Assembly: GCF_041146795.1 (NCBI RefSeq) | Contig: NC_135177.1 | Coordinates: 1,169,060-1,233,059, forward strand | Origin: Maylandia zebra | Lineage: Eukaryota > Chordata > Actinopteri > Cichliformes > Cichlidae | Reading direction: 5' to 3' | DNA length: 64,000 nt | Part shown: positions 35,401 through 45,146 of the stretch, in pieces | How positions within the stretch are numbered: position 1 is the first letter of the stretch | How the letters are laid out: each line of letters starts with the position of its first letter | Position numbers and translations under genes: made by a program | Notes under the pieces: model-generated | What the model saw: only the letters and a program-made list of their open reading frames with translations | The model's database searches: none | Told to the model about the DNA's origin: nothing

Positions 35401-37618
35401 TTTTTAGGCAGGGACTCTCATTTTCTAATTGTCCCAAATAAGTGGCTTTCTCCAGAACCCATTTTAATGTGGAGAAGCTCACTTGTAACAAATTTCTCGA
35501 CGACGTGTCGTACAGCGCTTTCTGTTCTAATCGTGCAGATCTGCTCAAACGACAGAGATTATTGAACAAAACTTTCAGTGCACTGTGAAAGTATCAAAGT
35601 AAAAAGGCCTCGTTAAGTCATGACACAAGCTCCTCATCTCAGGAGGGTAAATCATACCATTAGCATGGTTTATCATACCATCATACTAATTGGCAGGTTC
35701 AACTCTCCCACTTCAACAGTCCAATAGCCGGCAGTTCTCCTTCAGCTTTGTCCTGTGTTCCACTGTCTCTTCTTGCCATTTTACTCCAAAGGTGGCAAAT
35801 GTCAAACTCCAACAGTCTCCTCAGTTCTCCTCAAAAGTTTTCTTCACATGCATAGTGAAGTTGCAGCTTGTTGTAAACACAGTGCCATTCATCCGATCAG
35901 ACAGGATGATGGGTTTGCTTTTCTTCTCTGATGCTGTTTGTCCACACTGCTGCTGCTTGCTGGGACTCTTTGCTCAGGACTTTGCTGCTGTCTCTTTATC
36001 TGCCATGTTATTGCTCTTTGGAGCTGCATTCCTTGTCTTCAGGGAGGAGTGAGAGCTCGCTTGTGAGTTTGAGCGACACATGGTGCTGTAAATAAGTTAG
36101 CCAGAAACTTGGCCTGCATGTTTTCAATGATGTTAAACTATGACTTTCTTCCGACCGCTGCATGTGGAAAATTGATTCAGGTCTGCTTTTCACCTGAAAG
36201 TGACAAACTAAAACATTTTCATTATTATCATCACTGCTTAATCAATACACATCTCTCTCTCTCTCTGTGTTTTTGTGAACAGTCTTTTCTTAAAAGCAGA
36301 AAATGAAATTGTAGTTGTTTTTGGCTGATCAGCACAAAACCTTTTTCCTATGATTATTTTTCATCTACAATATAAATTCTCTCTCTTTTTCACTCTTTTT
36401 TTCCCTTTACAATAGCTGGTGACCTGCAGAATCACTGCTCTCACAATCAAAGGCAATTACTTTTACACAGCGCACAAAAACACTGTGACGTCAGACACAT
36501 TCACACTCACTTTTTCATCTGCATAAATAAATCATTTGGGCAGTGGCATGTGCCATGGTGATCCATAAATATGATCACAAGTTTATTTAATTATTTTCAA
36601 CCCACCAAAACAAATAAACAAAAACATGATGCTGATGCTATGAACACTCCACACACATGAGTCAAGATGCAGGAAAACTGCTCACGGAAACGCTGCAAAC
36701 TCCAGTTATCATAGTTCTGTTTCCCTCTCTTTGAGGAGTTCTCAGACAGCTCTCGATCTGATGATGTGTAGCTTGCTCATCAGCTCAGAAGAGACCGCAA
36801 CGCAACCTCACACAGTGGTTGTATGCTTTGCCCACAGTGGCAAAGACTTGCACTTTCATATTCAATTCAGCTTCTCCATCATGTACCTTTAGATGTTTCA
36901 TACAGGGTTCAACATATTAGTTGTTTTCACAGGTGCGCTCTATATCTCAACAATAGCTCATAATAAGACGACAGTCTTTCACACAGATCAAGTGCCTCTA
37001 TGCACATCATTATATCACTTCACCTCATATGTCATTGTACTGAACTTGAGCAACCCTAAGCCTAATGCAGATTACTTTTAACAACTATCCACCTCAATTA
37101 AATCTATGGTCTGGCACACAGGCTGTTGTCGATCAGGGCAAGCTAAAGAATAAACATTTTATGTCAGCAAGGGGTGGAGGGAAAGCCATTCACCAGAGCA
37201 TATCTCAAGTGCTGCTGATGTGGACTGGCCTTCTCCACACGCTCTTCAAGGCTGGTGTGTTTTCTGAAAACTTCTAACATTTGAATCTCTTCCATTTATA
37301 AGCCTGCGATTAACCGCACGGCTCAGGTCCGCGTGAAACCCGCGCAGCTAAGGAGCCGTCGCTCTCTTTTATTTAAATACTTTGCGCTGCCAGGAGCAAA
37401 GTCCAGCATAAACGTCTGTCACCCTCTGACACGCTCTTGGTTGCTTAGGAACCCATGATAACAACAACAGCTGCTGACGTCACAGAACACGTGTTCTGCT
37501 CCGCACACACTCGCACAAACACACTCAAACACAACAACAACAACAACAGCAACAACAACACAAAATAGGCCTAATCCGGACTCCCACCGGACCGCTCGGG
37601 ACACTAACCCAATCTTTC
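32478..37618. other. Interior of element A without recognised genes
   Basis: Apart from the solo LTR at 34038-34559, no frame longer than about 120 codons and no RT, protease or integrase motif was seen on either strand. The block 35240-35580 ('atgacgtcat', 'ctcgctgaatcctttttag', 'gtcccaaata') matches 55660-55800 in order. Confidence 0.5.
34038..34559 (+). mobile_element. Solo LTR, gypsy-type, inside element A
   Basis: Starts TGTCATGACCCTGTGCC, ends GAGCCTGACA, and is flanked by gtttt on both sides (34033-34037, 34560-34564). It contains TATA-like 'gtgtatatagcc' and 'gtaaataaaattg' (about 34501). It differs from the 31469 LTR but has the same architecture. Confidence 0.75.
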
Positions 37619-37675
37619 GGGACCCTCACCCAATTCTGGGACCCTCACCCAGTTCTGGGACTCTCACCCAGTCGC
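37619..37675. repeat. Three 19-bp tandem repeats in element A leader
   Basis: gggaccctcacccaattct is repeated three times with small changes. It lies between the primer site and the element interior once the Penelope insertion is removed. Looser 'gggacactaaccca' relatives occur at 37599 and 39986. Confidence 0.75.
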
Positions 37676-37695
37676 GCGACAAAACCCAATGAAGG

Positions 37696-39876
37696 CCAAA
37701 GGAGCTTGCAAAGAAAAGCGTCTGGACTTCTTTAAGTTGCTTGAAGACGTTTCACCTCTCATCCGAAAAGCTTCTTCAGTTCTAAGGTCAAATGGTGGAG
37801 AGTCCCAGATATAAACCTAGTGGGAGTGACCCCCCACAGAGGGACAAAAGGACCCCCTGATGATCCTCTAATCGCCTGAGCCAAGGTGGGAAACTGGCCG
37901 TGGGTCCCAATCAGCCAGAGTTTCGGGTGTGTTCATTGTGAAACCTGGCCCCACCTTATCATGCAAATTCCTGAGATCAGATGGCCCAGGATGTGAGTGG
38001 GCGTTAAGGCGTCTGGGAAGGGATCTCAAAACTGGATTATAGATGGCAGAGAGTTGGTGTCGTAAACCCCCGCCTCTGTTCAAAGATGGTCGCTCACAGT
38101 GGACATAGATGGCTTCTTTCACTCCTCTTTCAAACCATCTGTCCTCTCTGTCCAAAATGTGAACATTGGCATCCTCGAAAGAGTGACCTTTATACTTAAG
38201 ATGCAGATGGACTGCTGAGTCTTGTCCTGTGGAGGTGGCTCTTCTGTGTTGTGCCATGCGCTTGTGAAGTGGCTGTTTGGTCTCTCCAATGTAGAGGTCT
38301 GAGCATTCCTCGCTGCACTGTACAGCATACACCACATTGTTAAGTTTGTGTTTTGGCGTTTTGTCTTTCGGGTGAACCAGTTTCTGTCTGAGCGTGTTGC
38401 TGGGTCTGAAATGCACCGGGATGTCATGCTTGGAGAAAACTCTCCTGAGTTTCTCTGATACACCGGCTACATAGGGGATGACAATGTTTTTGCGTCTGTC
38501 CTTCTTATCCTCCCTCGCTGGTGTCTGGTCTTCTTTTCTGTGCCTCTTTGCTGACTTTAAGAACGCCCATTTAGGATAGCCGCACGTTTTGAGTGCTTCC
38601 TTTACATTTGTGTGTTCCTTCTTTTTTCCTTCAGGCTTAGAGGGAACATGTTCTGCCCGGTGGTGTAGGGTCCTAATTACTCCAAGTTTGTGTTCCAAAG
38701 GGTGATGGGAGTCAAAGAGGAGGTACTGGTCCGTGTGTGTGTCTTCCGGTAAACTTCGATGTTGAGTTTGCCGTTCTCTTCAATGTGCACGGCGCAGTCC
38801 AGGAAAGGCAGACAGTTGTCCTTTGTGTCTTCCCTGGTGAACTTGATGTTTTTATCCACAGCGTTAATGTGCGCAGTGAAGGATTCCACTTCTTGTGTCT
38901 TGATTTTGACCCAGGTGTCGTCTACATATCTGTACCAGTGGCTGGGTACTCTTCCTTTGAAAGAGCCAAGAGCCTTCCTTTCTGCTTCCTCCATGTAAAG
39001 GTTGGCTACAATAGGTGACACGGGGGAGCCCATGGCACAGCCATGTTTTTGTCTGTAGAAGCCTTCGTTGTACTTGAAATATGTAGTGGTGAGGCAGAGG
39101 TCTAACAGTGTGCAGATCTGATCGGGTGTGAAGTTGGTCCTGTCCTCCAAGGAGCTGTCTTCTTGTAGTCGTTTTCTGACAGTCTCCACGGCCTCCGTGG
39201 TGGGTATGCAAGTGAAAAGAGAGACTACATCGAAGGACACCATGGTTTCATCTGGATCCAGGGTAAGTTTCTGGACCTTGTCGGTGAAGTCGGTGGAGTT
39301 CTTGATGTGGTGTGGGGTGTTCCCCACGAGAGGCGCAAGGATGGTAGCAAGGTGTTTAGCAATGTTGTAAGTGGCTGAGTTTATGCTACTGACTATGGGT
39401 CTGAAGTCCATAGATGCAGGGTATGGCATCCCCTGGGTAAAGGCGGTGATATGTAAGGTGGTCAATAATTTTGTCCTTTTCAAAGTCTTGAAGGCAAGCT
39501 ATAACTTTCTTTTTGTAGTTGCTTGTGGGGTCTCACTTTAGGGCTTCGTAGGTATTGTTGTCACTGAGGAGAGCAGTGATCTTTGTATGGTAATCTGTAG
39601 TGTTTAGGACCATGGTGCATCTTCCCTTATCAGCTGGTAAAACAGTGATGTTGTGGTCTTTGCTCAGGAAAGCGACGGCCTTCTTTTCCTGTATTGTGAG
39701 GTTGGATGGAGGGACTTTGGCACTGGAGAGCGTGGCTGAGACTTTCATCCTGATTTGCTCTGCTTCTGTCTGTGATAATTTATTAATCCGTATGGCGGTT
39801 TCTGTGGCTGAGATGAGGTCCACTATGGGCAACTGTTGTGGAGAAATGGCAAAATTGACTGAGAACCTTCACAGAC
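37696..39876 (-). mobile_element. Penelope-like retroelement, nearly full
   Basis: The perfect 17-base duplication acaaaacccaatgaagg lies at 37679-37695 and 39877-39893. The minus strand carries, in order, an N-terminal domain, a reverse transcriptase and a GIY-YIG endonuclease, then a 3' region that includes the 'gcttctcggatgagaggtga'-type end shared with the fragments at 20543 and 59665. The order and the YVDDTW and DLYIGE motifs identify a Penelope/Poseidon-type element. The plus-strand 39855-39876 end ('gagaaccttcacagaca') also recurs at the other copies' outer ends. Confidence 0.9.
37868..39832 (-). pseudogene. Penelope RT/GIY-YIG protein, broken
   Basis: Part 1 (39832-39533) has IQEKKAVAFLSKDHNITVLP and ADKGRCTMVLNTTDYHTK, ending at an in-frame TGA after TYEALK where the reading clearly continues. 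Part 2 (39483-38677), after a frame slip and a small loss near 39410, has SFDVVSLFTCIP, HGCAMGSPVSPIVANLYMEE and the catalytic YRYVDDTWVK. Another frame slip near 38730 leads to part 3 (38698-37868) with VVYAVQCSEECSDLYIGE and HLHLKYKGHSFEDANVHILD, a GIY-YIG nuclease. An intact protein copies its RNA and nicks the target. At least one stop and two frameshifts make this copy inactive. Confidence 0.88.
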
Positions 39877-40228
39877 ACAAAACCCAATGAAGGGATGCTC
39901 GGGACACAAACCCAGGGCGATTTCAAAACCGGACACTCACCGGACGCTTGGGCCTTTGGGCGATTTTACCAAAACCTCTTTTTCGGGACACTAACCCAGT
40001 TCTGCGGTTATAGAGTCGCTCTCTAGGAACTTACTTGGTGTTGCTTAGCATGTAATATCAGCCTCGGATCCCGCCGATCGCCATTCATCAAGGAGAGAAA
40101 ACAGACAGCTAATCCACAGGCCCGATGACAAATTCTCACGTCTCGGGACCTTACTACTGGAACTTCCTGGCTGACGTCAGTCTTTCAGCGTGTCTCTTCT
40201 CCCCTCGGTGAATGTCGACTCCAGGGCT

Positions 40229-40246
40229 CCGGTTCTCGAAGGACCA
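40229..40246 (-). promoter_or_regulatory. Primer-binding site, tRNA-Tyr-like
   Basis: On the minus strand, five bases after the LTR end, TGGTCCTTCGAG is followed by aaccgg. The first 12 bases are complementary to the 3' end of vertebrate tRNA-Tyr (...CTCGAAGGACCA). This marks where minus-strand synthesis starts and confirms which LTR is 5'. Confidence 0.68.
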
Positions 40247-40498
40247 ATTAATGATAGGTTTGTAGCTTGAACCTATTCGCTGGAACGTTGAAGACAATAT
40301 AATTACACAGCAAGCAAGACACGAGGTAGGCAAAGTTCTTCATGTTTGTCGTGCACGGGAGAGAACCGGACAAACGCCGTTCCTTCGCTTGACCCCAGTT
40401 GCTCTCGTCCGTCCTCCCGTAACACTGCTCTTTTATTGAGGTTACATGAATATGCATAGGTTCATTAACATATGACGTCTACATACACACAAAGAGTA

Positions 40499-40500
<2 letters not shown>

Positions 40501-40567
<67 letters not shown>
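40501..40567. repeat. GT microsatellite
   Basis: About 33 GT units lie inside the 5' LTR of A. The partner LTR has only about 15 units at 31894-31923. The next bases form a small 'ggggtca...tgacccc' hairpin. Confidence 0.95.
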
Positions 40568-40569
<2 letters not shown>

Positions 40570-40619
40570 GTCAGAGTGTGACCCCATAAAAGACTTCCCT
40601 AAACCTGCTGGTCTGGAAG

Positions 40620-41312
40620 TGTCACGGCTCGGCTGTGTGGCAGGCAGGAGTAGGACCCAAAATGCAGGACTCACAGGCACGAGGGAATAAACTCAAAAGG
40701 CAGCTTTATTGCCGAAGAGGTAGAACATAGGAAATACAAAACTAAACTGGGAAAAGTAAACTAACACTCGGAGAGAGAGACACAGGGAAATCCACGCAGC
40801 ATGAGGGACGACGTCACCCTGAACAGAGGGAGACGCAGACAGAAATACACGGAGGGTTAACGAGGGAAGTGGGAACACACGGGGTACACAGGTGACACTG
40901 ATAATCATAACGAGACAGGGCGGGGTGAACTGAACACTGACGGGAGAGGTGAAACAGGAAGTACAGGAGGAGAGAGAGCACGAGTAGAACACCAACGTAA
41001 CAGGCAGGGGAGACATGGAATAAACACGAAAGGGGACGAGGGCTCATAAATACATAGAGGGCACACAGGGGGAAGAGAGAGCACGGGGAGAACTTAGACA
41101 TAATGGGCAGGGGAAGCATGGAATAAAACATAAGGAGAGACGAGGGCTCACAGATACACAGAGGGGCACACAGGGGGTAAAAGCCATGAAGGGAAAACAC
41201 TTAGGGAACAACACAACAGGGCAACTCAGAAAACATGGCCTAAGCAAGGAACAAAATACAAACATACAAGAAAACTAAGAACACTGGGCCAACATGGCCC
41301 AGGACCATGACA
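40620..41312 (-). repeat. 3' LTR of element C
   Basis: On the minus strand it starts TGTCATGGTCCTGGGC and ends GAGCCGTGACA. A polyadenylation signal AATAAA lies at 40705-40710 (minus). The polypurine tract immediately inside marks it as 3'. Confidence 0.88.
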
Positions 41313-41324
41313 GTACCCCCCCCC

Positions 41325-44300
41325 TCAAGGGCTGGCTCCAGACAGCCCAAACACAGAAAAACAAAACCAAACAGAAAACAACCCAGGGCGGGCGGCGGGG
41401 GCCCAGGACGGAGGGCCCAGAACAGAAAACAAAAGAAGAGCACAGCAAACACCGGAGCCCAAGAAAATAACCCAAACACAGAGCAGTTCAGGGGGCCGAC
41501 CATGCGGAAGGCAACGGCGGCGACGTGGAAACAGTTCAGGAGGCCGGCCGTGCGCAAGGCAACGGCGGCGACGTGGAAACAGTTCAGGAGGCCGGCCGTG
41601 CGCAAGGCAACGGCGGCGACGTGGAAACAGTTCAGGAGGCCGGCCGTGCTTAAGGCAACGGCGGCGGTGAAGGAGACGACGGAGCAGTTCAGGAGGCCGA
41701 CCGCGCGGGAGGCGGCGGCGACGATGACAGCGCTGGTCCGGGGGCCGGCCGTGCGGAAGGCGACGGCGGCCACTCAGGCGATGACGGTGCAGTTCAGGGG
41801 GCCGGCTGCGCGGAAGGCAGCGGCGGCGGCTCTCCAGTGTCAGGCGTACTGGCCGAGGCCCGGTGGGCACAGGACCAGGCGAAGCACAGGCTGAGGCGGG
41901 ACCAGGCGAAGCACAGGCTGAGGAGGCTGCAGCAGGCGAAGCACAGGCTGAGGAGGCTGCAGCAGGCGAAGCACAGGCTGAGGAGGCTGCAGCAGGCGAA
42001 GCACAGGCTGAGGAGGCTGCAGCAGGCGAAGCACAGGCTGAGGAGGCTGCAGCAGACGAAGGCCCTGAGGAGGCTGCAGCAGACGAAGGCTCTGAGGAGG
42101 CTGCAGCAGACGAAGGCTCTGAGGAGGCTGCAGCAGACGAAGGCTCTGAGGCCGGGCCAGACGAGGACGAAGGCTCTGAGGAGGCTGCAGCAGACGAAGG
42201 CCCTGAGGAGGCTGCAGCAGACGAAGGCTCTGAGGAGGCTGCAGCAGACGAAGGCTCTGAGGCCGGGCCAGACGAGGACGAAGGCTCTGAGGAGGCTGCA
42301 GCAGACGAAGGCTCTGAGGCCGGGCCAGACGAGGACGAAGACTCTGAGGAGGCCGGGCCAGACGAGGACGAAGACTCTGAGGAGGCCGGGCCAGACGAGG
42401 ACGAAGACTCTGAGGAGGCCGGGCCAGACGAGGACGAAGACTCTGAGGAGGCCGGGCCAGGCGAGGACGAAGACTCTGAGGCCGGGCCAGGCGAGGTTGC
42501 AGAGGCTGAGGCCGGGCCAGGCGGAGCTGCAGCACAGGCGGATGTAGCCGGGCCAGGCGATGACGAGGCGGTCGCAGATGGCGGCTGGACAGGCTCCTCG
42601 GGCCCTCCAGCTGATGCGGCGTGAGGCTGAACGGGCCCCTCGGACCCTCCAGCGGAGACAGGAGGCTGAACGGGCCCCTCGGACCCTCCAGCGGAGACAG
42701 GAGGCTGAACGGGCCTCTCGGACCCTCCAGCGGAGACAGGAGGCTGAACGGGCCCCTCGGACCCTCCAGCGGAGACGAGGAGGTGCTGGCCGGGCTCACT
42801 GGAACCCCCAGCGGACGAGGTAGATGGCGGCGTGGGAGCCACGGAGTCCTGGATGAGCTCATCCGAGCTTCCAGCAGGAGCTGATGTCGAGCCAGAGAGA
42901 ATTGGGACCCCGGGCTCAACGTTAAGCTGGCTAGAAAACCGCACTGCTACGGGGAACTGGGCCAAAGGTTTAGGTGGGACCTGAGCTGCTGGACACACGG
43001 GGACCTGAGCTGCTGGACACACGGGGACCTGAACTGATGTCTGTAGTAACGGTGGTGGTGAGAGTGGAGTAGGTGGTGGAGTTAATGACTCCACAAGGGA
43101 ATGAACTAGAGGTAGTGACGGTTGTGGTGCTGGTGGTTGAGTGGGTGACTGTGCTAAAGGAGGCTGCACTGGGGACTGCACTGGGGACTGCACTGAGGGG
43201 GGCACTGGGGACTGCACTGAGGGGGACACTGGAGACTGCACTGGGGACACTGGAGACCGCACTGGGGACACTGGAGACCGCACTGGGGACACTGGAGACT
43301 GCACTGGGGACACTGGAGACTGCAGTGATGGTTGTAGTGGAGGTGTAACGGGTGAAGGAGTGGCTGAAGTGGCTGTGGGTCGGGCGGCTAGTGGCTCAGC
43401 TACAGGGTATGGTAACGGCAGGGCTATGGGTTGAATGACTGACTGAGTAGCAGCCTGAGTGGCTGGGTGTAGCGACGGTTGTGGTGAAAGAGAAACAGGT
43501 GGTAGTGTGGATGACGGAACTAAGGGCGACTGAGTGGCAGACCGAACTGATGACTGAAGCGATGGTAGAGGTGAAAATGGAGCGTGTGGTGGAGTTAATG
43601 GCTGAGCTAGCGGGGACACAGGAGACTGAACTGAGGGGGACACTGGAGACTGAACTGAGGGGGACACTGGAGACTGAACTGAGGGGGACACTGGAGACTG
43701 AGCTGAGGGTGGCTGCGAGGGAGCTAACTGAGCTGAGGGTGGCTGCGAGGGAGCTAACTGAGCTGAGGGTGGCTGCGAGGGAGCTAACTGAGCTGAGGGT
43801 GGCTGCGAGGGAGCTAACTGAGCTGAGGGTGGCTGCGAGGGAGCTAACTGAGCTGAGGGTGGCTGCGAGGGAGCTAACTGAGCTGAGGGTGGCTGCGAGG
43901 GAGCTAACTGAGCTGTGGGTGGCTGCGAGGGAGCTAACTGAGCTGTGAAGGGCTGCGAGGGAGCTAACTGAGCTGTGAAGGGCTGCGAGGGAGCTGACTG
44001 AGCTGTGAAGGGCTGCGAGGGAACCGACCGAGCTGGAAGCAGCAGCGAGGGAGCCGACGGAGCTTCTGGTAGCACAGCAGGTGAATTAGAAGGCCGAATG
44101 TCCGGCTGTGGGGTGGCGCGTCGGCGGCGTGAATGCCGTTTCCTTTTTGATGATGGCTCTGACGGGCCGAGCGGCTCCACATCCGGGCCTTCAGGCAGGT
44201 GGGTAGTAGCAGCTGGGGGATGAAGGTGGAGCTCGTTGCGGATTAAATCCTGTTCGAGTGGGTGGAGCGCACTGAGTAGCCAGGGAAGACCAGAGATTAA

Positions 44301-44435
44301 ACGCTGTAGTTTGGTTTCCACAGCACGGCGAAATTCCTTCCCCTCACGTTCGAGCCACAGATGCAGGAGTCTTTCCACGGAGTAGATAATGTCCAGACGC
44401 AGTTCTTCTGGTGGGTTGAGTGCTGCTGGGTCCAT
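41325..44435 (-). CDS. Repeat-protein ORF of element C
   Basis: A single 1,036-codon frame fills the interior. I chose the MDPAALNPPEELRLD start (44435), just inside the 5' LTR edge; an upstream ATG at 44513 lies within the LTR. Residues 1-110 look globular: YSVERLLHLWLEREGKEFRR, GLPWLLSALHPLEQDLIRNE, then a basic KRKRHSRRRR patch (possible nuclear signal). The rest is tandem repeats: APSQPPSAQL, PVSPSVQS/PVSPV, PVSAGGSEGPVQP, SSSSGPASSE and SSAAASSEP, ACASPAAASS, and arginine-rich RRRRCLAHGRPPELFP. A hydrophobic stretch (VWVIFLGSGVCCALLLFSVL) lies near the C-terminus. No enzyme motif or zinc knuckle is present. The position is that of gag, but homology to gag is not shown. Function unknown. 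Confidence 0.6.
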   Translation of the reverse strand: MDPAALNPPEELRLDIIYSVERLLHLWLEREGKEFRRAVETKLQRLISGLPWLLSALHPLEQDLIRNELHLHPPAATTHLPEGPDVEPLGPSEPSSKRKRHSRRRRATPQPDIRPSNSPAVLPEAPSAPSLLLPARSVPSQPFTAQSAPSQPFTAQLAPSQPFTAQLAPSQPPTAQLAPSQPPSAQLAPSQPPSAQLAPSQPPSAQLAPSQPPSAQLAPSQPPSAQLAPSQPPSAQLAPSQPPSAQSPVSPSVQSPVSPSVQSPVSPSVQSPVSPLAQPLTPPHAPFSPLPSLQSSVRSATQSPLVPSSTLPPVSLSPQPSLHPATQAATQSVIQPIALPLPYPVAEPLAARPTATSATPSPVTPPLQPSLQSPVSPVQSPVSPVRSPVSPVRSPVSPVQSPVSPSVQSPVPPSVQSPVQSPVQPPLAQSPTQPPAPQPSLPLVHSLVESLTPPPTPLSPPPLLQTSVQVPVCPAAQVPVCPAAQVPPKPLAQFPVAVRFSSQLNVEPGVPILSGSTSAPAGSSDELIQDSVAPTPPSTSSAGGSSEPGQHLLVSAGGSEGPVQPPVSAGGSERPVQPPVSAGGSEGPVQPPVSAGGSEGPVQPHAASAGGPEEPVQPPSATASSSPGPATSACAAAPPGPASASATSPGPASESSSSPGPASSESSSSSGPASSESSSSSGPASSESSSSSGPASSESSSSSGPASEPSSAAASSEPSSSSGPASEPSSAAASSEPSSAAASSGPSSAAASSEPSSSSGPASEPSSAAASSEPSSAAASSEPSSAAASSGPSSAAASSACASPAAASSACASPAAASSACASPAAASSACASPAAASSACASPGPASACASPGPVPTGPRPVRLTLESRRRCLPRSRPPELHRHRLSGRRRLPHGRPPDQRCHRRRRLPRGRPPELLRRLLHRRRCLKHGRPPELFPRRRRCLAHGRPPELFPRRRRCLAHGRPPELFPRRRRCLPHGRPPELLCVWVIFLGSGVCCALLLFSVLGPPSWAPAARPGLFSVWFCFSVFGLSGASP
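41484..41690. repeat. 48-bp minisatellite in element C
   Basis: About four units of 'cagttcaggaggccggccgt...' follow one another. Each encodes RRRRCLAHGRPPELFP on the minus strand. Confidence 0.85.
41870..42500. repeat. 24/30-bp minisatellite array in element C
   Basis: First come about six 30-bp units ('ctgaggaggctgcagcaggc...'), then mixed 24-bp ('gaggctgcagcagacgaagg') and 30-bp ('gaggccgggccagacgagga') units. All lengths are multiples of three, so three frames stay open; the coding minus frame gives SSAAASSEP/SSSSGPASSE. Confidence 0.9.
42625..42790. repeat. 39-bp minisatellite (AGGSEGPVQP) in element C
   Basis: Four to five units of 'ctgaacgggcccctcggacc...'. On the minus strand each encodes PVSAGGSEGPVQP. 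The core is shared with element D. Confidence 0.88.
43190..44030. repeat. 21-30 bp minisatellite arrays in element C
   Basis: 43190-43330 has 21-24-bp 'gactgcactggggacactgg' units. 43620-43700 has 'gagggggacactggagactg' units. 43700-44030 has about ten 30-bp units 'gctgagggtggctgcgaggg...', encoding APSQPPSAQL on the minus strand. Confidence 0.9.
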
Positions 44436-44452
44436 ATCTGGTGACGTCGTAC

Positions 44453-45146
44453 TGTCACGGCTCGGCTGTGTGGCAGGCAGGAGTAGGACCCAAAATGCAG
44501 GACTCACAGGCACGAGGGAATAAACTCAAAAGGCAGCTTTATTGCCGAAGAGGTAGAACATAGGAAATACAAAACTAAACTGGGAAAAGTAAACTAACAC
44601 TCGGAGAGAGAGACACAGGGAAATCCACGCAGCATGAGGGACGACGTCACCCTGAACAGAGGGAGACGCAGACAGAAATACACGGAGGGTTAACGAGGGA
44701 AGTGGGAACACACGGGGTACACAGGTGACACTGATAATCATAACGAGACAGGGCGGGGTGAACTGAACACTGACGGGAGAGGTGAAACAGGAAGTACAGG
44801 AGGAGAGAGAGCACGAGTAGAACACCAACGTAACAGGCAGGGGAGACATGGAATAAACACGAAAGGGAGACGAGGGCTCATAAATACATAGAGGGCACAC
44901 AGGGGGAAGAGAGAGCACGGGGAGAACTTAGACATAATGGGCAGGGGAAGCATGGAATAAAACATAAGGAGAGACGAGGGCTCACAGATACACAGAGGGG
45001 CACACAGGGGGTAAAAGCCATGAAGGGAAAACACTTAGGGAACAACACAACAGGGCAACTCAGAAAACATGGCCTAAGCAAGGAACAAAATACAAACATA
45101 CAAGAAAACTAAGAACACTGGGCCAACATGGCCCAGGACCATGACA
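44453..45146 (-). repeat. 5' LTR of element C
   Basis: It is near-identical to 40620-41312. On the minus strand its end ...CCGTGACA is followed by 'gtacgacgtcacc' with no obvious tRNA primer site, so priming may use another mechanism such as self-priming. That is inferred only from the absence. Confidence 0.85.

Larger units (their letters stand above)
40620..45146 (-). mobile_element. LTR element C carrying one repeat-rich ORF
   Basis: The 693- and 694-bp LTRs are almost identical (one visible small indel near 41032/44866). They are bounded by TGTCACGG...CATGACA on the plus strand, with the perfect duplication ggaag outside (40615-40619, 45147-45151). A G-rich polypurine tract (minus 'gagggggggggtac') abuts the LTR at 41312, so the element runs on the minus strand. 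The interior of 3,140 bp holds one long frame and no protease, RT or integrase. It must rely on another element's enzymes. It is one of the youngest insertions in the window. Confidence 0.88.

Noticed and set aside
35690..36052. 120-codon plus frame inside element A
   Set aside because: No recognisable motif, and leucine- and cysteine-rich composition expected from this base content; not supported as a gene.
40501..40690. 72-codon frame over the GT run
   Set aside because: Valine-cysteine alternation comes from the microsatellite; there is no other coding signal.
41307..41894. Plus-strand frames of 195-253 codons across the C arrays
   Set aside because: They are shadows of repeat units whose lengths are multiples of three; the minus frame spans the whole interior and has a non-repeat N-terminus.
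43700..44030. CRISPR-like regular repeats
   Set aside because: Units abut without unique spacers and encode in-frame peptides; this is a eukaryotic minisatellite.
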